From: Actinomycetes bacterium
GTDB taxonomy: Bacteria; Actinomycetota; Actinomycetes; Actinomycetales; Cellulomonadaceae
Assembly: GCA_023418375.1 (NCBI GenBank)
Contig: JAEZZV010000099.1
Span: 1 to 9,794, forward strand
DNA length: 9,794 nucleotides
Direction of reading: 5' to 3'
Both the position numbers and the translations under genes were made by a program. This document shows positions 1 through 5,856 of this stretch, one piece after another (within the stretch, counting starts at the first letter, position 1; every line of letters begins with the position of its first letter). The notes below the pieces were generated by a model. The model was given only the letters and a program-made list of their open reading frames with translations. It ran no database searches and had not been told where the DNA came from.

Positions 1-1
1 C

Positions 2-94
2 TACCACCGCCGGCGCAGGCAGGACCGCCTGGGCCGGTTGACCCCCATCGAGTACGAGATCATCATGACCGCACCGGCCACCCAGGCCGCGTGA
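2..94 (+). CDS. IS3-family transposase (OrfB/integrase core), C-terminal fragment
   Basis: Only the last 30 codons are in the window, ending at TGA 92-94. The peptide reads YHRRRRQDRLGRLTPIEYE and then a short tail. This matches the end of the rve integrase core of IS3-type transposases, where an Arg-rich stretch, an LG pair and a (T/S)PxEYE motif follow the last catalytic Glu. The DDE residues themselves lie outside the window, so activity cannot be judged. The insertion sequence sits just left of a tRNA-like att repeat, the usual setting for a mobile-element-rich island. IS481 transposases have a similar tail, so the family call is likely but not certain. Confidence 0.7.
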   Translation, partial: YHRRRRQDRLGRLTPIEYEIIMTAPATQAA

Positions 95-135
95 CTACCC
101 GCTGTCACCTATCCGTGCAGCAGACCCCCCAGATG
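95..135 (+). mobile_element. Probable right end of the IS3-type element
   Basis: The transposase stop is followed at once by a short C-rich stretch (TGTCACCTATCCGTGCAGCA at about 104-123, then a run of C). IS3-family elements normally end within a few tens of bases of the orfB stop in an imperfect terminal inverted repeat. The left terminus is outside the window, so neither the inverted repeat nor the target duplication can be confirmed and the exact end is a guess. Confidence 0.35.
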
Positions 136-139
136 AGGT

Positions 140-470
140 GTTTGCGCAGGTCATAGATGCTTTCGATGATCCCGAATGACACCGGATGATCCCTGGCCCA
201 CTACTCCGCGGGTTGTGGGTTCGATCCCCACGGGGCCTACGTTTCCGCAGGTCAGAGCGTTATTGACCTTGCAAGGATCGCTCGACAGCCACGCTTAGAC
301 AGGCCGCGGGCCATGGGGCGAGTCTGACCCGAAGCTGACGTTCGCGCAGGTGAGGGACTTCTTGATCTTTCGCTGGTCAGGTCGACAACCAGCGGTCAGA
401 TTGTCCGCGGGTTGTCACCCTGTACAGACTCGCGCTCGCCTCCGGTACTCCGCGTTCGTGCAGGTCAGAG
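140..470 (+). repeat. Four spaced copies of a 17-bp direct repeat
   Basis: Related 17-mers start at 140 (GTTTGCGCAGGTCATAG), 241 (GTTTCCGCAGGTCAGAG), 340 (GTTCGCGCAGGTGAGGG) and 454 (GTTCGTGCAGGTCAGAG), with spacings of 101, 99 and 114 bp. The second copy directly follows the tRNA-like att repeat. A degenerate version follows the right att copy (about 4351-4368), and the core GCAGGTCAG recurs at 4249-4257. They could be integrase arm-type binding sites, or junction scars left by successive integrations at the same tRNA. Confidence 0.5.
205..237 (+). repeat. tRNA 3'-end direct repeat, left copy (putative att site)
   Basis: These 33 bases are identical to 4313-4345. They contain a full T arm (GTGGG TTCGATC CCCAC, 215-231) followed by GGGGCC of an acceptor strand. 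They therefore represent the 3' end of a tRNA on the plus strand. The D arm and the 5' acceptor strand (expected GGGCCCC about 45 bases upstream of the repeat) are missing, so this is not a functional tRNA. tRNA 3' ends are classic attachment sites for tyrosine-recombinase elements. Similarity to the other copy continues about 20 bp past the tRNA part (CCGCA-GTCAG-G pattern). Confidence 0.65.
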
Positions 471-510
471 GCCGCGCGATTTCGCGTGTCGGCGGGCGAC
501 GGACAGCGGC

Positions 511-541
511 TGGTCCGCACCTGGTCCGCATTTGGTCCGCA
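511..541 (+). repeat. Three TGGTCCGCA direct repeats, 11-bp period
   Basis: TGGTCCGCA occurs at 511-519, 522-530 and 533-541. Each copy is exactly one helical turn from the next, so all face the same side of the DNA. The same motif, also at 11-bp spacing, lies near the right end of the segment (4180-4199). This arrangement suits a set of sites for one DNA-binding protein such as an integrase or excisionase. No such protein is encoded in the window. Confidence 0.55.
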
Positions 542-841
542 CTTCGCCGAGCAAGGCCATCAGCCAGCGGCCGGGCGTTCGCTCGACGGCCCCACTGCGC
601 GACTGGTGGGGCGCGGCCGGAGCGGCTCAGTCAGCCGAGCGGACCATGCGACGGCAGAGACGAGCACCCTCCGGTCGGAGTTCCACGCAAGGTCGCGCAA
701 CGGCGGCGGCCGGGGCCGCGGCCGCCGAACTCGTTCGTGACCAGCGAGCAGCTCGACGCACCCACCGGGTCTGTTCGGGGCATCGTTGCCCGGGCCCCGA
801 TCGGTCTTCGCCGGGCCTCCACCCCGTGATAGGCAAGGCAC

Positions 842-2482
842 GTGCTGAGCTTCGAGGACATCGTCGACCGCACTGATCCCGAGACCCTCGCGCGCGGTCG
901 CGCCTACGCACGCCAGGAGCGTGTGGAGGCTCTTCATCGCGCGCGAGGCGAGCTGCGGGCGGAGGTCGTGGGCACCCAGACGTATCGTGTCCGGATCGGG
1001 GACGAGTCATGGTGGTGCGACTGCCCGGTGGGAGTCACGGGCGCACTCTGCAAGCACTGCGTTGCCGTGCTGATCGTCGCGGGTGCCGAACCAGACCCCA
1101 GCGGTCCGGTAAGCGCCGATCCTGCCGATGCGTGGCTCGAGAGCCTGGACGCCACCGCGCTGCGAGCCCTGGTTCGCGAGGCGGCCACCGAGGCCCCGGT
1201 CGTCGCCGACCTGATGGCTCGCGCCTACATCACCACCACCGACGACATCGCTGCACTGCGCGCCCAGGTCGAGGACGCGCTCAAGCCGCGCCGCCAGTTC
1301 TACGAATACCGCCAGGCCAACCGCTACGCCGCCGAGGCCGAGCCGGTGGTCCGGCTGCTCGTCCAGCGGGCGGCGCGTCCCTCGCCCCAGCTTCTGGCGG
1401 TCGTCGAACGGGCAGTGACCCTCGTGGTCCGCACCATCGTTCGGTCCGACGACTCCTCGGGAGCCCAGGGCGACCAGGTGTGCCGCTTGCTCGACCTGCA
1501 CGCCCAGGTCGCCGACGCGCTCGGCGACGCGCTCGACCGCAAGGCTCGGCGTCGCCTGGCGACCTGGTTGCACAGGTTCGTGTTCTCGGGCCTGCAGGAC
1601 TACTTCGAGATCGCCGTGGACCGGTACGCCGACGCGCTTGGCGCGGAGGGTGTCGCCGAGTATCGACGGCTCTTGGACCGGACCGCCGAGGCCATCGGCG
1701 AGGAGGCCTTCGCGGTGCGGTACGCCCGCGGCAGACTTGCCGTTCTGGACCGGGATCCGGCCGCGATCATCGCCGTCGTCGGTCAGGGACTGGCGATGCA
1801 GTATCAGGCGGTGGCCGTGGTCGAGGCCCTCGACGACGCCGGTCTGCACGATCTCGCGGTCGAGCATGCAGCACTCGGGCTCGGGCTCCCGCACAGCCAT
1901 CAGGCGGGTGAGCTGGTGCAGCGACTGGTGGACGACGCGGCCGCGCGCGGCGACATCGGCGGCGTGCTCGAGCTGCGGCGAGCGGCGTTCACGCGGGACC
2001 CGTCGTCGACGACGCTCACCGCCTACCAGACCGCCGCCGAGGCGTCCGGCGCCTGGGCCGAGGAGGCCAAGGCCGCGGAAGACCTGTTGGCCCGGACGCG
2101 ACCTTGGGAGTGGGTGGGCGTGCTGCTCGGCGCCCACCGCGACGACGAGGCGTGGGGTTTCGCCGTCGAGCACCCCGACGCCGCGCGTGGCCAGTGGGAA
2201 CGGCTGTGTGCCCGCCGCGCCGAGACGGCGCCGGCCGAGACGGTGCCCCACTACCGCCGCATGATCACCGAAGCTCTGGCGACCACCGGGCGCGCCAGCT
2301 ACGTGACGGCGGCTCGCCTACTCGTGCGCCTGCGCGCAGTGTGCGCGGCCGCAGGGACGACTGGCGAGTTCGTGGAGTTCGTGGCCGGGACGGTCGAGGC
2401 CAACCGGCGACGCCCGACGTGCATCGACGAACTGGTCCGCGCGGGCCTGATCCGCCGTGATAACAGCATCGTTGAGGGCTGA
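842..2482 (+). CDS. SWIM zinc-finger domain protein
   Basis: The product is a 546-residue soluble protein with a SWIM zinc finger near the N-terminus: C59-x-C61-x8-C70-x-H72 in WWCDCPVGVTGALCKHCVAV. SWIM domains bind one zinc and mediate DNA or protein contacts. The rest (about 100-546) is Ala/Leu/Arg-rich and helical with no motif I can name. It is probably a helical-repeat scaffold, as in the many bacterial SWIM proteins of about this length. The GTG start is forced from upstream, because an in-frame TAG lies at 830-832. The ribosome site is weak (AAGG at 835-838, only 3 bases away). The gene is not part of an SWI2/SNF2 helicase operon here. Its only neighbour within the tRNA-flanked segment is the ATPase downstream. 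Cellular role unknown. Confidence 0.85.
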   Translation: MLSFEDIVDRTDPETLARGRAYARQERVEALHRARGELRAEVVGTQTYRVRIGDESWWCDCPVGVTGALCKHCVAVLIVAGAEPDPSGPVSADPADAWLESLDATALRALVREAATEAPVVADLMARAYITTTDDIAALRAQVEDALKPRRQFYEYRQANRYAAEAEPVVRLLVQRAARPSPQLLAVVERAVTLVVRTIVRSDDSSGAQGDQVCRLLDLHAQVADALGDALDRKARRRLATWLHRFVFSGLQDYFEIAVDRYADALGAEGVAEYRRLLDRTAEAIGEEAFAVRYARGRLAVLDRDPAAIIAVVGQGLAMQYQAVAVVEALDDAGLHDLAVEHAALGLGLPHSHQAGELVQRLVDDAAARGDIGGVLELRRAAFTRDPSSTTLTAYQTAAEASGAWAEEAKAAEDLLARTRPWEWVGVLLGAHRDDEAWGFAVEHPDAARGQWERLCARRAETAPAETVPHYRRMITEALATTGRASYVTAARLLVRLRAVCAAAGTTGEFVEFVAGTVEANRRRPTCIDELVRAGLIRRDNSIVEG

Positions 2483-2575
2483 AGGGGACCCCGGGCTGCG
2501 CTCGTACCCAACTATGGCACCGCTTACTATGCCTGCCTATAGTATAGACGACCCAACTATCTATGGAGGTACGGT
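2483..2575 (+). promoter_or_regulatory. AT-rich promoter/operator of the ATPase gene
   Basis: This 93-base gap is strikingly AT-rich for the window. It contains the perfect 11-bp palindrome CTATAGTATAG (2537-2547) and further ACTATG or ACTATC words at 2511, 2526 and 2556. TATAGT (2538-2543) is a plausible -10 hexamer, although no good -35 sits 17 bases upstream. A strong Shine-Dalgarno GGAGGT (2565-2570) lies 5 bases before the GTG start. The palindrome over the presumed -10 is positioned as a repressor operator. The ATPase is therefore probably transcribed independently of the SWIM gene. Confidence 0.5.
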
Positions 2576-4021
2576 GTGTCCGACTTCGTAGGCCGCACGC
2601 TCGAGCTCGACCGGCTCACGCGCCTGCTCACGGAGATCAGCACTCGTGCGGCCGCGGGGCGAACCCACGACGTGGGCACCGCGGTCCTGCTCCGGGGACG
2701 GCGACGCGTCGGCAAGAGCCGCCTGGTGTCCGAGCTGATCTCTCGAGCCGACCTGCCCTCGGTGTACTTCCAGGCCGCACGAGGCGCCGAGCCAGCCGCC
2801 GAGCTGCAGGCCCTCATGGCGGCGGCCGCGCAGTCGGACCTTCCCGAGGCATGGCTCGCACGATCCGCGACCCCGTCCACCCTGACCGACGCCCTACGCC
2901 TCATCGACCGACTACTACCCACCGACCAGCCGTCGATCGTCGTCATCGACGAGGTGCCCTGGCTCCTGGCGGGCGTCCCCGGTGGTGCCGGCGAGCTCCA
3001 GCGTGTGTGGGACCACGACCTGTCCCGCAAGCCGGTCCTGCTGCTCCTGCTCGGCTCCGACCTGGCGATGATGGAAGCGCTCGACCACCACGACGCCCCG
3101 TTCCACGGACGCGCGACCCCGATGGTCCTGGACGTCCTCTCACCCCGCGACGTCGGCAGCATGACCGGCACGACCGGGATCGACGCCTTCGACGCGTGGC
3201 TGATCACCGGCGGCCTGCCGACCGTCGCGCGCGCCTGGGCGCCCGGCACGAGCCGCGACGACTTCCTCGCGAGCCAGTTCTCCGACGCGATCACCCCACT
3301 TGTGGTCTCCGGGCAGCGGATCCTCGACAGCGAGTTCCCGGCCTCCACGTCGGCCAGAACCGTCCTGACCGCGATCGGCGGGAAGGGCGAGCGGACGTTC
3401 ACGTCCATCGCGCGCTCGACGGGAAGCAAGCCGATGAACGCGGCGACCCTCACCGAGGCCCTCGAGACCCTGTCGACCAAGCGCGTCGCCGTCGCGGACG
3501 AGCCCTTGTCGACGAAGGCAGACGCCAAGAACCGTCGATGGCGAGTTGCCGACCCCGGCCTGCGGTTCTGGCTCCGGTACGTCGAACCGGCCGTGGACGA
3601 CATCGACCGCGGCCGGGGCGACCTCGCCCTGCAGCGCGCCCGCGAGGACTACACGACCTGGCGAGGCCGTGCGATCGAACCTGTCGTCCGGGATGCCCTC
3701 GAACGCCTCCTGCCCGACAGTCGCTGGCCGCAGGTGCGCGCCGTCGGCGGATGGTGGCCACGATCGAACGTCCCAGAGATCGACCTCGTCGGCGCCAACG
3801 CGCGACCCGCCGACCACTATGCGTTCGTCGGGACGATCAAGTGGCGTCCCGACAGCAAGATCACGAAGGCCGAGGTCACAAAGCTCGCCACGGACGCCAC
3901 GAAGATCCCCGACCTCGAGTCGAGCACTCCACTGGTCGCGGTCTGCCCCGCAGGCGCCGTGCCCGACGACCGGCTGGCACAGGTGTGGACCGCCGACCAC
4001 CTGCTCCAAGCGTGGCAGTAG
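2576..4021 (+). CDS. Archaeal-type (MNS) P-loop ATPase with C-terminal DUF234
   Basis: This 481-residue protein opens with FVGRTLELDRL, the usual start of ATPase_2/STAND-like proteins. Walker A is G41RRRVGKS48 and Walker B is VVIDEVPW around D125-E126. A sensor-like strand (LLLLLGSDLAMME) follows, then GRATPMVLDVLSPRDV. A winged-helix region fills the middle (about 250-320). The C-terminus carries DUF234 (RVADPGLRFWLRYVEP, then WRGRAIEPVVRDALERLLP), a restriction-endonuclease-like fold. In this family the nuclease core usually reads EIDLV with a later GECKW. Here EIDLV is present (E401, D403) but the second motif is GTIKW (T420-I-K422), so one metal-binding acid is lost. ATP hydrolysis looks possible, while DNA cleavage is doubtful. 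GTG start chosen for GGAGGT 5 bases upstream. Roles in this family are poorly known; a defence function is only a guess. Confidence 0.85.
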   Translation: MSDFVGRTLELDRLTRLLTEISTRAAAGRTHDVGTAVLLRGRRRVGKSRLVSELISRADLPSVYFQAARGAEPAAELQALMAAAAQSDLPEAWLARSATPSTLTDALRLIDRLLPTDQPSIVVIDEVPWLLAGVPGGAGELQRVWDHDLSRKPVLLLLLGSDLAMMEALDHHDAPFHGRATPMVLDVLSPRDVGSMTGTTGIDAFDAWLITGGLPTVARAWAPGTSRDDFLASQFSDAITPLVVSGQRILDSEFPASTSARTVLTAIGGKGERTFTSIARSTGSKPMNAATLTEALETLSTKRVAVADEPLSTKADAKNRRWRVADPGLRFWLRYVEPAVDDIDRGRGDLALQRAREDYTTWRGRAIEPVVRDALERLLPDSRWPQVRAVGGWWPRSNVPEIDLVGANARPADHYAFVGTIKWRPDSKITKAEVTKLATDATKIPDLESSTPLVAVCPAGAVPDDRLAQVWTADHLLQAWQ

Positions 4022-4028
4022 GCACGGA

Positions 4029-4045
4029 CGCTGCGGGGCGCAGCG
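4029..4045 (+). terminator. Hairpin terminator after the ATPase gene
   Basis: CGCTGCG (4029-4035), loop GGG and CGCAGCG (4039-4045) form a perfect 7-bp GC-rich stem that starts 8 bases after the ATPase stop. There is no T tract, which is common for actinobacterial terminators. The position makes it the likely 3' end of the ATPase transcript. Confidence 0.5.
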
Positions 4046-4306
4046 ACCGCGCGACAAGACGCAGGATCCCGGTCGAGTGGACAGGCGTAGTTCCGTGCGC
4101 GTCGACATCCAGCCACACTGGACCGTTGCAGCATGTGCGCAGCGACTCGCGACGACGGCCCCTGCGAGTGCAGCCAGGCCAGTCCGCACCTGGTCCGCAA
4201 CTCCGCGAGAAGCGGCGCTGACCGATGAGAAGCTTCGAGCGCATCGCAGCAGGTCAGCCCGGCTTTCGGCCCACTGACCAGCCACCCCATTACCCACCAC
4301 AAGCGA

Positions 4307-4347
4307 CTTTTATCCGCGGGTTGTGGGTTCGATCCCCACGGGGCCCA
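4307..4347 (+). repeat. tRNA-Lys-like 3' half, right copy (putative attR)
   Basis: The 33-bp core 4313-4345 is identical to 205-237. This copy extends further left into CTTTTA (4307-4312), which looks like the anticodon loop of tRNA-Lys(UUU) with one A missing before the 3' anticodon strand TCCGC. Variable loop GGGTT, T arm and acceptor strand GGGGCCC plus discriminator A follow. No 5' half is present upstream. With the tRNA on the plus strand, the intact gene should lie left of the window and this copy would be the right-hand junction of the island. The Lys assignment rests on the loop alone. Confidence 0.6.
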
Positions 4348-4414
4348 CACGTCCGCACGTCAGTGTTCGTGATCGTGCGGGACCGCCCGGGAGCTGTGGT
4401 CACCTGGTCCGCGG

Positions 4415-4522
4415 GTGTCGATCGCGCGCCTCATGGCAGGTCTCCTCTACGCGGTCCTGAAGTTCCACAACGCCCAGGAGGACGAAGGCGCCTTCAGCCT
4501 CGCGCCCGTGCACGCCGCGTAG
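4415..4522 (+). CDS. Small ORF, 35 codons, possibly the tail of a truncated gene
   Basis: The frame from GTG 4415 (or ATG 4433) to TAG 4520-4522 encodes a short peptide containing RLMAGLLYAVLKFHNAQEDE. Codon use is what a real gene of this genome shows: nearly every third position is G or C, while second positions are A/T-rich. No Shine-Dalgarno precedes either start, and upstream in frame the sequence runs into the TGGTCCGCG repeat. It starts about 70 bases right of the putative attR. It may therefore be the surviving 3' end of a chromosomal gene cut by island insertion, or a genuine short gene. I do not recognise the peptide. Confidence 0.35.
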   Translation: MSIARLMAGLLYAVLKFHNAQEDEGAFSLAPVHAA

Positions 4523-4563
4523 CCGCACCGCGCTCGCACGCCAGCGAGTCCAGCCGCCCGGGT

Positions 4564-4596
4564 GCCGGGAGTGGGATGATCAACAGCGCTCCCGGC
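4564..4596 (+). promoter_or_regulatory. Inverted repeat before the CDF gene
   Basis: GCCGGGAG (4564-4571) and CTCCCGGC (4589-4596) are perfect 8-bp inverted halves separated by 17 bases. The right half directly abuts the ribosome site GGGAAGGA (4597-4604). It could be an operator around a promoter or a 5'-UTR hairpin. No known metal-regulator box is recognised. Confidence 0.3.
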
Positions 4597-4609
4597 GGGA
4601 AGGACGAAC

Positions 4610-5512
4610 GTGGCAGGTGCAGGAGACGTGGGACCCGGCGCCGTACGGCTCGGTCGCTTCATGGCGCTCTCCCTCGCGGCGGCCCTGTTCACCATGGGGC
4701 TCAAGGGCCTCGCCGCCTGGCTGACAGGCTCGGTCGGCTTCCTCTCCGATGCGCTCGAGTCGTCCGTCAACCTCGTCGCGGCGATCGTGGCGATCGTCGC
4801 GCTGCGCGTGGCCGAGCGTCCCGCGGACCACAACCACGACTTCGGGCACGGCAAGGCCGAGTACGTCTCCGCGCTGGTCGAAGGCGCGATGATCTTCGTG
4901 GCTGCGACGGCGATCGTGTGGACCTCCGTCGACCGCCTCATCCACCCGGTGGCCGTGGAGAGGGCCGGCGTGGGGCTGGTGCTCACGACCGGCGCCTCCG
5001 TGGTCAACCTCGCCGTGGGCCTCCTCCTGGTCCGGGTCGGCCGGCGTCATCGGTCCATCACCCTCGTCGCCGACGGCAAGCACCTGCTCACCGACGTGTG
5101 GACCTCCGCCGGCGTGCTCGTCGGGATGGCGCTCGTGGCCATCACCGGCTGGGGCCCGCTCGACCCGATCGTCGCCCTCGCGGTGGGCGTGAACATCCTC
5201 GTGACGGGCTACGGGCTCGCACGCCGCGCCCTCTCCGGCCTGCTCAGCGCCCGGCTGCCCGCCGAGGACCTCGAGCGCGTCGAGGCGGTCCTGGCCAGGT
5301 TCCGCGACGACGACGTCGACGTGACATCCGTACGCAGTGTGGAGTCCGGGCGCCAGCGGCTCGTCGCGCTCGAGGTCGCCGTTCCGGGGAGCTGGACCGT
5401 CGACCGTGCGCACGACCTCTGCGACGCGCTCGAGACCGCGCTCGACGAGGCACTCCCGCGGTGCCAGACGCTCGTGCACGTCGAGCCTCGGCGAACCGAG
5501 GCTCGGGCCTGA
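4610..5512 (+). CDS. Cation diffusion facilitator (CDF) family metal exporter
   Basis: The 300-residue product is the usual CDF length. It is an inner-membrane antiporter that exports divalent metal (Zn, Fe, Mn, Co type) in exchange for protons. Six helices are visible: about 17-38, 43-66, 86-106, 120-142, 163-181 and 184-207. A cytoplasmic ferredoxin-like domain (215-293) ends in LVHVEP. Transport-site residues are E50 and N54 in helix 2 (SDALESSVNL) and H158 and D162 in helix 5 (HLLTDVWTS). YiiP/FieF has Asp at the first two positions, so this is the E/N variant and its metal is uncertain. The motif DHNHDFGHGKAEY (73-85) is the conserved loop and second-site region. GTG start supported by GGGAAGGA 5 bases upstream. 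Confidence 0.9.
   Translation: MAGAGDVGPGAVRLGRFMALSLAAALFTMGLKGLAAWLTGSVGFLSDALESSVNLVAAIVAIVALRVAERPADHNHDFGHGKAEYVSALVEGAMIFVAATAIVWTSVDRLIHPVAVERAGVGLVLTTGASVVNLAVGLLLVRVGRRHRSITLVADGKHLLTDVWTSAGVLVGMALVAITGWGPLDPIVALAVGVNILVTGYGLARRALSGLLSARLPAEDLERVEAVLARFRDDDVDVTSVRSVESGRQRLVALEVAVPGSWTVDRAHDLCDALETALDEALPRCQTLVHVEPRRTEARA
5482..5505. terminator. Perfect hairpin across the end of the CDF gene
   Basis: CGAGCCTCGG (5482-5491), tetraloop CGAA and CCGAGGCTCG (5496-5505) form a perfect 10-bp stem inside the last codons of the CDF gene, 5 bases before its stop. No T tract follows. Because the decayed gene on the other strand stops at 5514, the hairpin could end transcription from both sides. 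Confidence 0.6.
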
Positions 5513-5513
5513 C

Positions 5514-5770
5514 TCATTCCTCGGGCGGCCCCGTGGCACCGCTGATCCGGCCGAGGAGCGGCACGAACCGGCCGACCCGCGCAGCCCAGGCGTCGTAGGC
5601 AACGCCATGGAGCGCACGGAGGTCACGCCCATGCGCCAGGACGCTCCCATGCCCACCTGCGCAGCGATGGCACCGGCGTGGCCGGCCGCGGCCACCCAGC
5701 GAACCTGGCTCGGCAGCCGCACGAACGACTCTCGGCGAGACCCGATGCCCGCCGCCGTCCGGCCGCCCAA
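5514..5770 (-). pseudogene. Decayed isoprenylcysteine carboxyl methyltransferase-like gene
   Basis: Two minus-strand segments with strong coding bias lie in different frames. The upstream one (about 5770-5605) encodes ESFVRLPSQVRWVAAAGHAG and then GMGASWRMGV. The downstream one (about 5620-5514, stop at 5516-5514) encodes HGVAYDAWAARVGRFVP followed by LLGRI. Both match the two ends of membrane ICMT-like methyltransferases, where GxSWRxGV precedes the catalytic core and HGxxYxxYxxRVGRFxPG closes the protein. The roughly 70 residues between them, which bind SAM in the family, are missing and the frame shifts at the junction. It converges on the CDF gene with one base between stops. The start is undefined. 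The family call is from memory of the motifs. Confidence 0.55.
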
Positions 5771-5788
5771 CCCGCTCGATCGAAACGC

Positions 5789-5815
5789 TACAACCCGCCC
5801 CTGCCCTGCCGATGA
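5789..5815 (+). promoter_or_regulatory. Sigma-28 (FliA/SigD/WhiG)-type promoter of the chemoreceptor gene
   Basis: TACA (5789-5792), 15 bases, then GCCGATGA (5808-5815) fits the motility sigma consensus TAAA-N15-GCCGATAA with 10 of 12 matches and exact spacing. Transcription would start near 5822, leaving a leader of about 35 bases before the preferred ATG at 5857. This rules against the upstream ATG at 5812, which overlaps the -10 box. Confidence 0.55.
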
Positions 5816-5856
5816 TCAAGGCACCAACCCTCGCGCACCCGCCACGGAGCACCCTC

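Larger units (their letters stand above)
95..841. other. Non-coding repeat-rich island end
   Basis: No convincing gene lies in these 747 bases. Several long open frames exist on both strands, but they overlap in different frames and encode Arg/Pro/Ser-rich low-complexity peptides. They also lack ribosome binding sites and family resemblance. What the stretch does hold is one tRNA 3'-end-like copy (205-237), four copies of a GTTYSCGCAGGTCAGAG-like 17-mer (140, 241, 340, 454), a partial tRNA-like 12-mer (404-415), and three TGGTCCGCA repeats at 11-bp spacing (511-541). This content suggests integrase-binding or recombination-site DNA rather than genes. Confidence 0.6.
4022..4414. other. Non-coding right end of the tRNA-flanked segment
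   Basis: Apart from the hairpin at 4029-4045, no gene is supported here. The stretch holds CAGTCCGCA (4180-4188) and TGGTCCGCA (4191-4199) at 11-bp spacing, GCAGGTCAG (4249-4257), and the tRNA-Lys-like att copy (4307-4347). These are the same repeat families as at the left end. A further TGGTCCGCG lies at 4405-4413, beyond the att copy. Confidence 0.55.

Noticed and set aside
140..470. CRISPR array from the repeated 17-mers
   Set aside because: Repeats are short and imperfect, spacers are about 85-100 bp and uneven, and no cas gene is present.
350..1010. Overlapping open frames on both strands (for example 350-829 plus, 412-876 plus, 560-937 minus, 627-1010 minus)
   Set aside because: They lack ribosome sites and family similarity, have Arg/Pro/Ser-rich composition, and conflict with each other and with the SWIM gene. 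They arise because stop codons are rare in GC-rich DNA.
1007..2251. 414-codon minus-strand frame opposite the SWIM gene
   Set aside because: It is an antisense shadow. Codon bias and the SWIM motif support the plus strand, and its composition resembles no protein.
4275..4347. A complete tRNA-Lys gene
   Set aside because: The 3' half is convincing but there is no D arm and no 5' acceptor strand GGGCCCC upstream, and the anticodon loop lacks a base.
3817..4350. Minus-strand frame of 177 codons starting MWAPWGSNPQPADK
   Set aside because: The WGSNPQP peptide is the antisense translation of a tRNA T arm, a known annotation artefact. The rest overlaps the ATPase gene in antisense.
4225..5598. 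457-codon plus-strand frame across the att site and the CDF gene
   Set aside because: It reads through the tRNA-like repeat and then out of frame through the CDF gene; Arg-rich with no domain.
5812..5856. ATG 5812 as the chemoreceptor start
   Set aside because: No ribosome site, and it lies inside the sigma-28 -10 box. ATG 5857 has GGAG at proper spacing and a normal MCP N-terminus.
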